Of a stretch of 64,000 nucleotides of DNA, positions 23,618 to 34,033 are shown in pieces (within the stretch, counting starts at the first letter, position 1; each line of letters begins with the position of its first letter). Both the position numbers and the translations under genes were made by a program. Source of the DNA: Pogostemon cablin (Eukaryota; Streptophyta; Magnoliopsida; Lamiales; Lamiaceae); NCBI GenBank assembly GCA_023678885.1, contig CM042963.1, positions 28,079,576-28,143,575 on the forward strand, written 5' to 3'. Under the pieces are notes generated by a model, which saw only the letters and a program-made list of their open reading frames with translations, had not been told where the DNA came from and did no database searches.

Positions 23618-24040
23618 CTTGAAAGATGTATTTCGATGGAGCATCCATAGAGAAGGAGTCGGTGCAGGAATCTTGTTTGTAACATCCAGTGGTGAAGTTT
23701 TAACCTTTTCATTTTCTTTAACGGAAAATTGCTCCAACAATGTGGCTGAGTATCAAGCACTCATACTTGGTTTAGAGATGGCCGTCGATATAAAGCAGCT
23801 ACACCTTAAGGTGTATGGTGATTTGTTACTTTTGATAAACTAACTACTGGGAGTGTATGAAGTGAAGAAGCCTGAGTTGCTCCAGTATCATAAGTATGCT
23901 CAAAAGCTGATGGGATGGCTTGGTAATGTTGACATTAAGAATCTGTCTAGAAGAGATAATAAGCAAGCTAACGCCCTCGCTAAGTTAGCATCAACTATAG
24001 CTATGCCAGAAATACAAATTCAAATACCGGTGTGTAGAAG
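23618..24040 (+). pseudogene. second, archaeal-type RNase H of B (Tat hallmark)
   Basis: MYFDGAS, HREGVGAGILFVTSSGEV, NNVAEYQALILGLEMAVD and, after TAA at 23841, SRRDNKQANALAKLAS form a complete second RNase H fold between the normal RNase H and integrase. The acidic residues D (FDGAS), E (AEYQAL) and D (YGDLLLLIN) are visible. A frameshift near 23645 separates MYFDGAS from the rest. This extra domain is characteristic of the Tat clade. Confidence 0.88.
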
Positions 24041-25372
24041 TTGGGTTGTACCACCAATCTTTGAAGATGGTGATTATGAAGAAGTTGAAAATAATGTGGT
24101 TGAGGTTTTCAAAATTGAAGAAGAAGATTGGCGCCAACCACTCGTGGATTATTTGAAATATGATAAGTTGCCTAACGATCCACGCCAAATGGTTGATATT
24201 CGGCGTCGGGCACCTCAGTTCATCTACTTCAAAGGTACACTTTATAGAAGATCATTTGATGGAATCTTCTTGAGATGCCTGGGTAAGGAAGAAGCTGTTC
24301 AAGCGATGGAGGAGGCTCATTCCGGAATTTGCAGTGCTCATCAGTCTGGACCGAAGCTGCATTTCAGAATCAAGAGAATGGGTTACTATGTGACCACAAT
24401 GGTGAAAGACTACATAGAATATCCACAAAGATGTCAAGCTTGCCAATTCCATGGGAATTTGATTCATCAACCTCCGGAGCCTTTGCATCCGACAGTAGCT
24501 TCATGTCCTTTTGATGCTTGGGGTTTAGATGTGGTAGGGCCTCTTACAAAATCTTCTGGTGGTCATCTCTACATTCTTGCGGCAATCGATTACTTTTCAA
24601 AGTGGGCCAAAGTTGTGCCTTTACGGGAAGTGAAGAAAGAAAATATTGCTGATTTCATTCGGATCAATATCATTTATAGATATGGTGTTCTGCACTACAT
24701 CATCACTGATAATGGAAAGCAGTTCAGCAATAGTTGGATTGATAAGCTATGTGGGAAGTTTGATTTCAAACAAAAGAAATCTTCAATGTATAACGCATCT
24801 GCTAATGGTCTTGCCGAAGCTTTCAATAAAACCTTGTGTAGTCTGCTAAAGAAAGTGATGTCCAAGTCGAAAAGAGATTGGCATGAAAGAATAAATGAAG
24901 CTTTATAGGTGTACCGCACCACTTATAGAACACCAACTCAAGCCACTCCGTATTCCTTGGTGTATGGTGTTGAGGCTGTTGTGCCTCTTGAAAAACAAAT
25001 CCCTTCTTTAAGGATGGCCATACAAGAAGGCCTCACCGAAGAGGAAAATACAAAGTTGCGTCTTCAAGAGTTGGAAGCGTTAGATGAAAAGAGGCTGGAA
25101 GCACAACAAAGGCTTGAGTGTTACCAATCTCGCCTTTCTAGAACTTTCAACAAGAAAGTGAAGATACGTTCATTCCGAGTTGGTGATCTAGTGCTTGCTG
25201 TGAGAAGACCTATAGTAGTCACTCATCACGTTGGAAATAAGTTTCTACCCAATGGGATGGCCCTCATGTTGTAAAAGTAGCCTATACAAATGGCGCCTGC
25301 AAATTGATCTCTGAAGATGGCGTGAGCATTGGCCCCATAAATGAGAAGTTCTTGAAATGCTACTACGCGTAA
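24041..25372 (+). pseudogene. integrase of B
   Basis: The zinc site (AHSGICSAHQSG...RCQACQ) precedes the core with D at 24528, D at 24708 and E at 24816; the D-to-E distance is exactly D-35-E. TAG at 24906 replaces tryptophan of EALWAYRTTYRT. A frameshift near 25250 separates HVGNKFLP from the C-terminal reading WDGPHVVKVAYTNGA...SIGPINEKFLKCYYA, which ends at TAA 25370-25372. The full domain length is kept, so the gene was functional until recently. Confidence 0.92.
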
Positions 25373-25950
25373 AACAAATACATGTACAATGCTCCATGAC
25401 GCATGAGCCTAAACTGCATGTTAATCCTGGTCCGCATGAGTATAAACTGTGTATGACGAACTCCTGATCCGCATGCGTATAAATTGTGCACGACACCCAC
25501 CAAAGGTAATTATACATGGTTAAACTATTAATTCACCCTACTCAGGTATTTTAAGTGATTAAAGCATTAAATACCCTACTTGTCTAAAGTGATAAAAGAA
25601 TAGTCACTCCTGGCTTGTACGAGTATAAACTGTGTACGGCACCCCCATTCAAAACCAAATTATATTCCTTTGAACTACGCTATGACTTGATCCTCTATAA
25701 AGATGTACGAAGGCAGCTTAGCATCTCGCTAAGTTCAGTCGTTACGTAAGTTATTTTATGTAAGTTACCACCTCAGTGGAAGAAGATACAATTTTCAAGT
25801 AGGGTGATAAAAGCTTATTGATGAAGAAAGTATAAAGATAACAAGATGAACGAAAAAATATTTATCTTTATTCGCAAGTCATTGATACTCGGTATATGGA
25901 AAGCATAAAGGGGAAAGCAGATAAATAAATAAATAAAGAAACAAAGCAGT
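25373..25950. repeat. short degenerate repeats between integrase and antisense gene
   Basis: A unit like CGCATGAGTATAAACTGTGT followed by a CGACACCC-type end recurs near 25432, 25468 and 25608, with a weaker copy near 25403. It separates two converging genes. No terminator identified. Confidence 0.55.
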
Positions 25951-26690
25951 CCTGCACTAGACAAAAAAATCTCGAGAAACTATATCTCGTACAACAGACT
26001 GCAAAGATGTCTTCGCTTTCTTCAAATCTTTATACTCTTTTAAAACAGCTGCTTTGTCAAGCACAAGGCTCTCCTCCTCTACAGTCTCAATTTCTTTCTT
26101 AGCACGACAGAGAGTTTGTTGAAGACGATCAGCTACCTTGGGTAAAGTCTTTCCACCCTTTTGCAGATTAGCCATCCTTTTGCTTATCGCCTCCAATTCT
26201 TCACCAGTTGTTCTTAGCTGCTTTGCTTCCGCTGCATAGATATCTTATACAATTCTGAAGATGACCCTTGATGTTAGTTAAATGTTTTCCATAACTTCCC
26301 GTGGTTGACTCTTCATCAGACTTCACTTTTGCAATAGTATAAGTATCGGCCTTATCAAATAAGAGACCCAAGACTTCCTCCAAAGTAGAGCAGTCAATTC
26401 TAATAATCTTCACGTCCTCCACCAAGGCAAGTACTTCTTTCTTCAAGGAGGATAAATACTCTAGAGGAGTCCGTTCAAGTTTCTTTCTTATAGCTGTCTA
26501 TACTTCTCGAGCAAGCTTCCCTTTGATATCATGAGTAATTTTTTTAGATATAAATTCTGATACTGCGGGGCGTGCCATTGAAGTGGAATCTACCTCTATA
26601 TCAGGGTTGTGACTTTGGACATATTCATTACCATTATCGGAGTTGTCATTAGTATCGGGATGCAAAGAGATGCCCAAAATCTGATAAAGA

Positions 26691-26757
26691 AAAGGCAATA
26701 TACTAAGGTAAAGGAAAATTAGATAAAATGAAATTAGTATGAGAAAAAGGGGGCAAC
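26691..26757 (-). other. intron in the antisense PMD gene (67 bp)
   Basis: Donor GAG|GTTGCC and acceptor CTTTATCAG|ATTTTG; T-rich. Joins ATLRDLANE to ILGISLHPDTN. Confidence 0.65.
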
Positions 26758-26841
26758 CTCATTTGCCAAATCTCGCAAAGTAGCAGCAGCAACTAATTCT
26801 TTTCCTTCGGCAGCCTTAGAGCCAGAAATCTTCTGCGTAGC

Positions 26842-26912
26842 CTGAAGTAATAAAGAAAGTTTCAGGAGAGGAAAATAAGGAGAAGGAAAAGAGGAAGAAA
26901 AATAAAAGAGAC
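26842..26912 (-). other. intron in the antisense PMD gene (71 bp)
   Basis: Donor GAG|GTCTCT and acceptor TTACTTCAG|GCTACG; T-rich intron. Joins ERQDDE to ATQKISGSKAAEGKE. Confidence 0.65.
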
Positions 26913-28766
26913 CTCATCATCTTGTCTCTCAGTATGGACAATAGATTTCTTCATCTTCCAATGTTGTTCACTAGATGCGCTATAACTTTCCATAGATTGA
27001 GGAAGACCTTTCTTCCTTTTATGCACTGCAGGTTGTGAAGCTTCAGCATACACAGGAGAATCATCTTGAACCTCTTAGTCATTTTCATCAAGATCATTTA
27101 TGATAATCACCTCTTCATCCAAAGGTTCTGAAGTTGGGACAATCATATCTTCAATATGATCGGATAAGTAAGTACCATGGACTTCCTTCCACCATTCCTT
27201 ATATTCAGTTGTGGAATAATTTTTAGGAGCTGAGACAGCACATGGAAAATAAGCTTGAGAATTGGAATTGCATGCGGTACAGTGTCTCCAATGGTAAAAT
27301 CCTTCTCCTAAGGAAGCCTCGCGAAGGTTCATTCTAAGCATCATAGGAACATCCTGCATGAAGCCAAATTGACTAGAAAATCTATGAGGGGAGTAAGGTT
27401 CCATCAAAAAATAATTGCCTCGCCGCAAGGTAAGATAACTAGTACGAATAGCCACAAGATGGGCCCAACTATTCCATTCGTTTTTTCCATCATCCACGAA
27501 ATAGATAGCTTTATCTTTTGAAAAAATATTGCAAGTCCATGAAACAGTATCGGCTGTATAAATTTGTTTTCGAGCATCTTCAGGACTAAAGTATCTTGTA
27601 CCTTGTTCACCAGCATACGCTACCATTCGAGGTTGATTTAATTTACTGCCAATCAAAAAATGAGTCTTGAAGTAGTTAGCTAACCAAGCATGAACAAAAT
27701 GAATAGGAAATGTTGATCTAACTTCAGAAGGATTTGATGAGTTAGAGATTGTGTTCAGACCACGGTAAATGCTCGTCAAAACTGGAATTGCAAGACACTT
27801 TTTTTCCAGCAGCCATTAAGCTTGCCACCTTAAAGGTACTTGGCCGTATTATGCCTACTTCAGTGCCCGGGAGTGCAAAAGTGCAAATCTAGCAAGCTAA
27901 ATAAGCAGCTAAGTAGGTCTCTTCTTGATTTGCAGGTGCAATGCTCAACTTCTTGAATTGGTCTATCTCAGCAGATGTCCACGACTTATGATTCAAAACA
28001 TTACCACTCGGATTATAAGTTTTCTTTGGCCAAGAAGTTGACTTTTTTCGACACGCTTAGGAGGGGGGAGGTATGTTGTAGTCTTCTTAGACCAAAAATC
28101 TACCCACTGTTCAATTGGTATACTTCTCCTACCAGCATCTTGGCAAAGCAAATGATAAGCACCAAGTAAAGATCAGCAGCTATATAGGGTTCGTAAATCA
28201 TCTTTCTTGGAAAGCAGTTCAGTTGAATTTGGAATTACTTCATCATATATATTACCAGCTAGAGGAAGCTTTGATAATTTCGTGATTGCAGTCATAAGTA
28301 AAGAAGGATGCGAACACAGCATCATAAAGCCTTATGTCACAAAGTATCGGCTGGCATCGGCTGAGAACATCTTCGGTCCACTCCCAATATCCTTTGATAT
28401 AGTGGAAGTCACCGCGAAATTTGAGGGGTTTTCCCCAAACTGCTTTTTCTTTACCTTTGCCTTTTGCAATTCATCGTCCCAAAAGTGGTAAGGGTTCTAA
28501 ATTAGGGTGGGGCTCAATATCAGCTCCCTTCAAAGTCCAAATTATGTTATTTTTGTCCGAGGAAAACTCATGAGACCAACATTCTAAAAAGAAATTGTTC
28601 TTAAGCTTGGGAGGGACTATTGCATGGTTTCCTAGTAAAGAATCCTCGACCGGAAGGCGAGTTCCTTCCTATAAAGGTTGGCACTCGTCATTAAGAATCA
28701 CTAGGTAGCTGGAGCCAGATTTTCCATAGCAGGTTTGAAGTAAACTATGTCGAAGATCGCGATTAG

Positions 28767-30250
28767 CTACAAAACAAGTGAAGGAGTGTTAAAAAAAGGA
28801 AATGAGCATTGAAAAAAATTTAGTTTATGGATTTGATTAATGAAAGAACCCAAAATAAATTATGGGGATCAATTAATTATTAAATCCAAAATTATAAATT
28901 AAATTCATGATGGTGGATGGAGTTCAAAATTGAACAAGTAATTAAATTAATTCATGATTGAGTCTTTAATCATGATGTTAATTAAGTTAAATCAATAAAA
29001 GGTAGGGGCCCAAAGTACGGAATGTATGAATTAAAGTCAGGAGCCCGAAATTATTGGCAGAATACTTGGAAGTCCATAATAAAAGTATGGAATTAGTTGC
29101 TATAAAGCCCAATTCAATAATGAAATTTGAGGGCCCAGTAATAGTTTTGAAGGAATTGAGTTGTTGATCCAAAGTGGTAAGCAAATCACGTGATCAGCAT
29201 GTTGAAAAGTCAAAATTGATCTCAAACCAATCACATCTCTCTTCCCAAAATAAGAGCAAGCGAAATCTGCTTCTTCGCCTACCTATCGACGGAGAAGATC
29301 TGCCAAAAAAAGGGTTGCAATTGTGTGCGGCCCTTCCATCCACTGACCGCCCGAAATGGCGACCACCGTCTGGCCAACAGAATCGAAAGAATATATGCCT
29401 CTGGATTATTCGTTGTAGGTTTGTAAACACCGCCATCGGATTATTCTTTGCGGGTTTGTAATATTGCCGCTGGATTATTCTTTGCGGGTTTGTAACACTG
29501 CCACCGGATCATTCTTTGCGGGATTGTAACACTGCCACCGGATCGTTCTTTTTGTAACACCACTGCCGGATTATTCTTTGCGGGTTTGTAACACCGCCAC
29601 TGGATTATTCTTTGCGGGTTTGTAACACCGCTGTCGGGTCATTCTTTGAGGGTTTGTAACATCGCCGCCGGATCGTTCTTTACGGGTTTGTAACACCGCC
29701 ATTGCCTTCATCCTCGCGGGTCTGATTACACCGCCATGTTTGTCTGCCGGTATCACTAAGTAGGTTTGAAACACTGCTGAGGCTGCCCATCCACACATGA
29801 GACATAATAAAGGAGCAGAGTATTCTAAGGTACAAAATTTTTTTGAATATACCGCTGGTGGTGTTATGTTACGAAATTTATGGGTGAAACAGTTAGAAAA
29901 GGGCTATTCAAACATAAGAAAGAAAGCAAGTATGCTTTACTGTTATCACTAAATTATGTGCACAATAAAATTAAAAAGCAGATTAAGGATAAGTAAAGTT
30001 GAGGGCTTACACTTGTAATATGGATTAAACTGCTTGTATGGTATTCTGCCTTGTGTGATGTATCCTGCTGGAGTAATTTCTTAAAGAAAGCTGCAAGGAA
30101 AGAAGAAGCATTAGGTGCTTTGCTGATAAAATTCACGCTATACTTCGAAAAGTTGGGAAAAAAAGAGAAGCTAAGAATTGAAGTATCTTACAGTCTTGAT
30201 GAAGAAGTTGATGAAATTTTGAGAGTGTGACCCACTATTATATAGTGATG
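28767..30250 (-). other. leader of the antisense gene, candidate promoter and 5' introns
   Basis: Read on the minus strand, a TATATAAT box (30237-30244) is followed by AAGACT|GTAAGA (donor at 30191), a T-rich stretch, CCTTGCAG|CTTTC (acceptor, exon from 30090), GTGTAAGC (donor near 30010) and, far downstream, TTGTTTTGTAG at 28767, just ahead of the PMD reading. This fits a spliced 5' UTR but is only pattern reading. The 28770-29400 part is AT-rich without other features. Confidence 0.4.
29400..29710. repeat. tandem minisatellite, unit about 34 bp
   Basis: Units of the form GTTTGTAACACCGCCACTGG plus ATTATTCTTTGCGG repeat about eight times with substitutions and small indels. They lie in the long first-intron region of the antisense gene, near the 3' end of B. 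An ORF of 75 aa on the minus strand (29571-29798) is only this repeat. Confidence 0.85.
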
Positions 30251-30572
30251 GACCCTACGTTATATATGAAAATTATTTGTATGAGGGTAATCTCTACAAA
30301 ATTTTAAGATATTCTTTACTACAATAAATCTATACTTTGGGTGAGATTTGCAGCAGTCTTGGCGAATAAGAAACAAATCATGCCATATTTACCTCCTATT
30401 AAGATTTTGAAAAATCACGCAGAAAAGAAGTAATTGGGCCAGGCTAGGGCCAATAAAATTCATTCTTACTTTTGGGCCAAATAATCTCATAAATATTTTT
30501 AGGTCCAAAAGCTTTGTGAATTGGAAGCTTCAAGAGAAAATTGCAAGGAAAAGAAATTAAATACAATAAATA

Positions 30573-31729
30573 CTCCCTCCGTCCCAATGGAGCTTTCACA
30601 TATACTGTTACAAAAAAATTCTACTGTTCACTTTTTTGACTTGTCAAACTTATATTTTTAAGGGCAAAATTGTACATTCAAACATAAATTACAAAGGAAT
30701 TAACCTTATAATTAAAGTTAATCTCAAATACAACCTGCCTAACCTTCCTCCTCACACCTTTACTCAACAAAGGTAATTTAATTTAATTAAAAAAATGACA
30801 AACACCAGAGAACCAAACTAAATCAGATAATCAAAGCAACCACCATCCACCAAATATCTCTCGATGGTTCTGGAAATTTCAGAAAGAGAATGAGAGGAAT
30901 TTAGGAATACAGAAGCATACGGAGATATAAATGATCCCAAATTCTTTGGATTCTTCAAATGCCACGGTCGACTCCATCCAGATCCAGCCCTACCTTCTTT
31001 TTTCTTCCAAATTTTACATGCAATCTGATTATTGGAACAACCCATCATCACTATCAGCCACTAATACTCCTAGTGTGAGCAGTGACGGACCACTGGGTAG
31101 AGTAGATGCAGATCGATGTGGGTAGAGTGACGCAGATCTGATCGATGGTTGCTGGAGTCGAATCTGGTGGGGTATACAGCGAGGGTTGTGGTGGGAAACA
31201 ACAATGATTATGGCGGTTGGAGTCAGATCCGGCAGCGCATTGTTGGCATGGATGGTGGGGGAAAACGACGACGGTATGGCTGCAGTCAGATTCGACGGTG
31301 CATCCGACGATGGTGGTGGAGGGGAGATGACGACGTGTTATTGTGGTTGAAGTCAAATCCGACAGCGCATTATTCGGTGAGTGTAGTGGTATTGAGATCG
31401 AAGTGTGAGGGAGAGAGGGAGAGATAGGTGGATCTAGTTCTAATGAGGATAATAATGAGCAGGTTCTGTTAGATTTTTAGTGTTTTGATTTGGGTTGGGT
31501 TGGGTTAGGTTAGATTAGGTATTTGGGTTGGGTTAGGATAATTTTATTAATTTAAATATGTTTAGGTTTATAATTAGTGTTTTAAATGTATAAAGATACG
31601 ATGGCATATTTGAAAAAAAGAGATTATATTTGGATATTTTACTTGTGTTTTTTTCTATTTTTAGGGTGTGAAAACTGTGTTGGGACGGACAAATGAGGAA
31701 ATGTGAAAACTGTGTTGGGACGGAGGGAG
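30573..31729. mobile_element. Stowaway/mariner-like element with internal foreign sequence
   Basis: CTCCCTCCGTCCCA at the left and TGGGACGGAGGGAG at the right form perfect 14-bp terminal inverted repeats, each flanked by TA (30571-30572, 31730-31731). At 1157 bp it is longer than usual Stowaway MITEs. The right end carries a second GGGACGGA copy about 35 bp inside. The centre (about 30930-31430) is much less AT-rich and unlike a transposase; it may be captured host DNA. Confidence 0.85.
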
Positions 31730-31779
31730 TAAATTTTTGCGATTCCTTCACATCAAGACACACTGTCCGTGAACAAATC

Positions 31780-31792
31780 GCAAGGGGGCATT
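31780..31792 (+). promoter_or_regulatory. polypurine tract of B
   Basis: GCAAGGGGGCATT just before the 3' LTR. Confidence 0.75.
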
Positions 31793-32686
31793 TGTAAGCA
31801 ATTAAAATTCACAGTCCAATCAAATGGCGACACGTGAATTTTATTGATTAAATATCAATTTTAATTTATTTTGGAATTTAAATAAATTAATTCCTAAAAT
31901 AGATTAATAAATAATTGATAATTAATTTAAAATCCCAACAAATTAAGAGGGGTTTAAATTAAGTAAAGTTTGACTCCCAAGTCAAATAAAGCCTGGAAGG
32001 TTCCAGAATCAGGTCAAATCAAGCAATGACTAATCAAATTGTGTTATATATGGAAAGGCCCAAGCCCACAAAATCAGGTCAAATCTGCCATTGGCCAATC
32101 AGATTACGAGTTATTTATGGGGCATCCTCTGCCTTCACCTATATAAGAAGCCCTCCTCCATTCATTCCAGACACAGATTCAAAGACCTGAAGACACAAAC
32201 GCTCTAAAGATATTGAAACACGAGCAACGCTCCTCAAGATCTTCAAGCATCTTCAAGTCAAGAATGGCAAATGATTCGGTATTAAGGTGCGGAGCCCCCC
32301 AAATCAAGTGTTCTTCATACACTAAGTTCTTCGATGTTTTTCGCGCCAAGAACAGCATATGACCTGGGATTAAAGTGATAAGCCCCCCAGATCGAGTGTT
32401 CTTCGGATCAAGTATGTTTAATCCAAACAAAGGCTCGACACTTCTGGATTAACGTTATAAGGTACCAAATCCAAGTTCGAACAAGCTTCAACTGAAGACC
32501 CAACTCAACACACAGAGTCAACGCGATCAGCACGGTCAACACAAGCAGTCAAAGTCCAAATTGGTTCAAGAGAAGAATCAGAGGATAGATAGAGAATGTT
32601 TCCTAAATTATCAAGTTTAATCCTTTGGATTTTTATTGTAATTCTCTTGTATTTATTTTATTATAAATATAAAATTTGTTGTTACA
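31793..32686 (+). repeat. 3' LTR of B
   Basis: 894 bp, TGTAAGC...GTTACA, with the TATA box at 32139-32147 and the duplicated 38-bp motif. Followed by CATCC (32687-32691). Confidence 0.93.
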
Positions 32687-32691
32687 CATCC

Positions 32692-33355
32692 TACACCCCA
32701 TAAGGGGGGATCACCCTCCAACCATCATTCACATTCCTTCCTCCATCCATCCATCACTTTGAAGATTCATTTGTGGAATCAAGAGGAGAACCAAAAGGAG
32801 GATTCAAGACGGAGAAGGATGCGACGATGCCCACATCTAGGGTTTCCTTCATTTTCTAATTTATCTTGTATTTTTCAGACATATGGGTAAGATCTATCCA
32901 ACCCCCATGAACGTTCTTCGAAACGTCATGGGCTAGAACCGTTTTACTAGATCTAGGATTTATGAATGTTTTACAAGTTAATTAAACTTTCGTGTGTATA
33001 CTCCGTACAATACTACATGTGGATTTATTTTATATAAGACTATGCATTTTTAATTCATACTCTGAGTCGTTTTGTGCATCATTAACTGTTATGTAGAGTC
33101 TGAATACATATCTTGGTTATTGATTGAGTAAATTCACTGCTGAGCAGGATTCCATATTATGATTCTAAGTGAGGGGACTCTGAAGCTTCATTAGAACTAT
33201 CTTATATGAATACTTATTAATTGAATTGAATTCGGGTTGATAAGTAGGATAAAAAGGTTAATTTTATAGTACCTATAAAGGGAGATCATAACGGGTTAGA
33301 GTACCAATCCTAGGGGAAAATAATTGATACTGATAGTACCTAGAAAGGGGGTGAA
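32692..33355 (+). repeat. 3' LTR of C, piece 2
   Basis: Resumes exactly after the B insertion (CATCC|TACACCCCATAAGG) and matches LTR I reversed (CATCCTACACCCCACAAGG). It runs to GGGGGTGAA, where element D is inserted. It contains the conserved segment around GTGTATACTCCGTACAA seen in all Athila LTRs here. Confidence 0.85.
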
Positions 33356-33573
33356 TGATGAGTGTGTAAATTCACAAGTTTGGCACCATGTTTTGTGCTA
33401 GTTTTGGAGAGTTTTGATGTGGAAATAGGTGGAAAACCTATATATATTGTGAATTAGCATGAATCAGGTGTTAGTAGAGCTATTTGAGTGGTTTTCATAG
33501 CAAAAACGGAGTGGAAGAGCCAAGAATCGAAGAGACGAAGTCGAGACCATGCGAACCGCCAAGAAAAGAGGTG

Positions 33574-33935
33574 GGTTCGACCTGTTGGAGGAGGGTTCGA
33601 CCTCTCCAGCAGGTCGAACTAGTGTTGGAGAAGTGCAGGAAGTAGGTTCGACCACAACTCGAGGGGTTCGACCTGTTCATCAGGTCGAACCATGGTCGAA
33701 CCAATTCGTGAGAAGTTGGGTTCGACCACAACGTTGGGATTTCGACCTGACGGTTGGCCGAACGAAGAGCAGAAATTATCCAGTGATGAGGTTCGACCTG
33801 GGGTTCGACCAAGTCTTGAGAGGTTCGACCTGTTCAAGAGATCGAACCAGTGCAGAATTCTTCCAGTAGCGGGGTTCGACTTGGGTTCGACCTGTGGCCA
33901 GTGGTTCGACCTTTTTGACGAGGTCGAACCTACGT
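33574..33935. repeat. TCGA inverted-repeat array in U3 of D (5' LTR)
   Basis: Repeated modules of GGTTCGACC and GGTCGAACC. The first, 33574-33620, has outer arms GGTTCGACCTG/CAGGTCGAAC(T) around a third GGTTCGACC flanked by GGAG/CTCC. Another has an inner hairpin GGTTCGACCTG...CAGGTCGAACC within outer GGTTCGACCA...TGGTCGAACC. The array ends about 90 bp before the TATA box. Confidence 0.92.
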
Positions 33936-34025
33936 GCGGAAACTTACCTTATCCAGATTTTTGAGGCCAAAACACGTGGGATCACTTGAAAAGCCAATTC
34001 CAAGCCCTAGAGACGTGATTACAAG

Positions 34026-34033
34026 TATAAAAG
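34026..34033 (+). promoter_or_regulatory. TATA box of 5' LTR D
   Basis: TATAAAAG in ACAAGTATAAAAG; repeated at 43398 in the second LTR. Confidence 0.6.

Larger units (their letters stand above)
25957..28766 (-). pseudogene. antisense plant-mobile-domain (PMD/MAIN-like) gene with introns
   Basis: The minus strand encodes, from 28766 down, NNFFLECWSHEFSSDKNNII, WGKPLKFRGDFHYIKGYW, LSRCQPILCDIRLYDAVFAS, WTSAEIDQFKKLSIAPANQEET, then the long clean part 27779-27075 with FPIHFVHAWLANYFKTHF and RYFSPEDARKQIYTADTVSW. These are landmarks of the plant mobile domain found in MAIN/MAIL proteins and in some transposons. The C-terminus is charged and coiled-coil-like and ends at 25957. Two small GT-AG introns (26842-26912, 26691-26757) restore a continuous reading. 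Several stops and frameshifts (near 28660, 28480, 28200, 27890, 27080, 26500) show decay. Its role in the element is unknown; domain naming rests on remembered family patterns. Confidence 0.8.
9900..32686 (+). mobile_element. Tat-lineage Ty3/gypsy element B with antisense plant-mobile-domain gene
   Basis: Two matching LTRs (9900-10788 and 31793-32686, TGTAAGC...TTGTTACA) flanked by CATCC delimit the element. Gag, protease, RT, RNase H, a second RNase H and integrase run on the plus strand up to 25372; an antisense spliced gene occupies 28766-25957; then come an antisense leader and tandem repeats. The second, archaeal-type RNase H before integrase is the hallmark of the Tat clade. Two later insertions (copia H, Stowaway-like element) account for about 9.3 kb, leaving about 13.5 kb. 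Confidence 0.93.

Noticed and set aside
31485..31545. Telomere-like GGGTTGGGTTAGGTTAG run
   Set aside because: Short, irregular and not the plant TTTAGGG unit; lies inside the Stowaway-like element.
33574..33935. CRISPR-like spacing of short repeats
   Set aside because: Repeats alternate in orientation, spacers are themselves repeated, and the context is a plant LTR.
33574..33935. tRNA genes suggested by GGTTCGA
   Set aside because: No A-box, acceptor or anticodon stems can be drawn; only the T-arm-like core is present.
33495..33964. ORFs over 100 codons on both strands in U3 of D (also 42825-43208)
   Set aside because: They are products of the GGTTCGACC array, which lacks stops in most frames; they lie in a promoter region.
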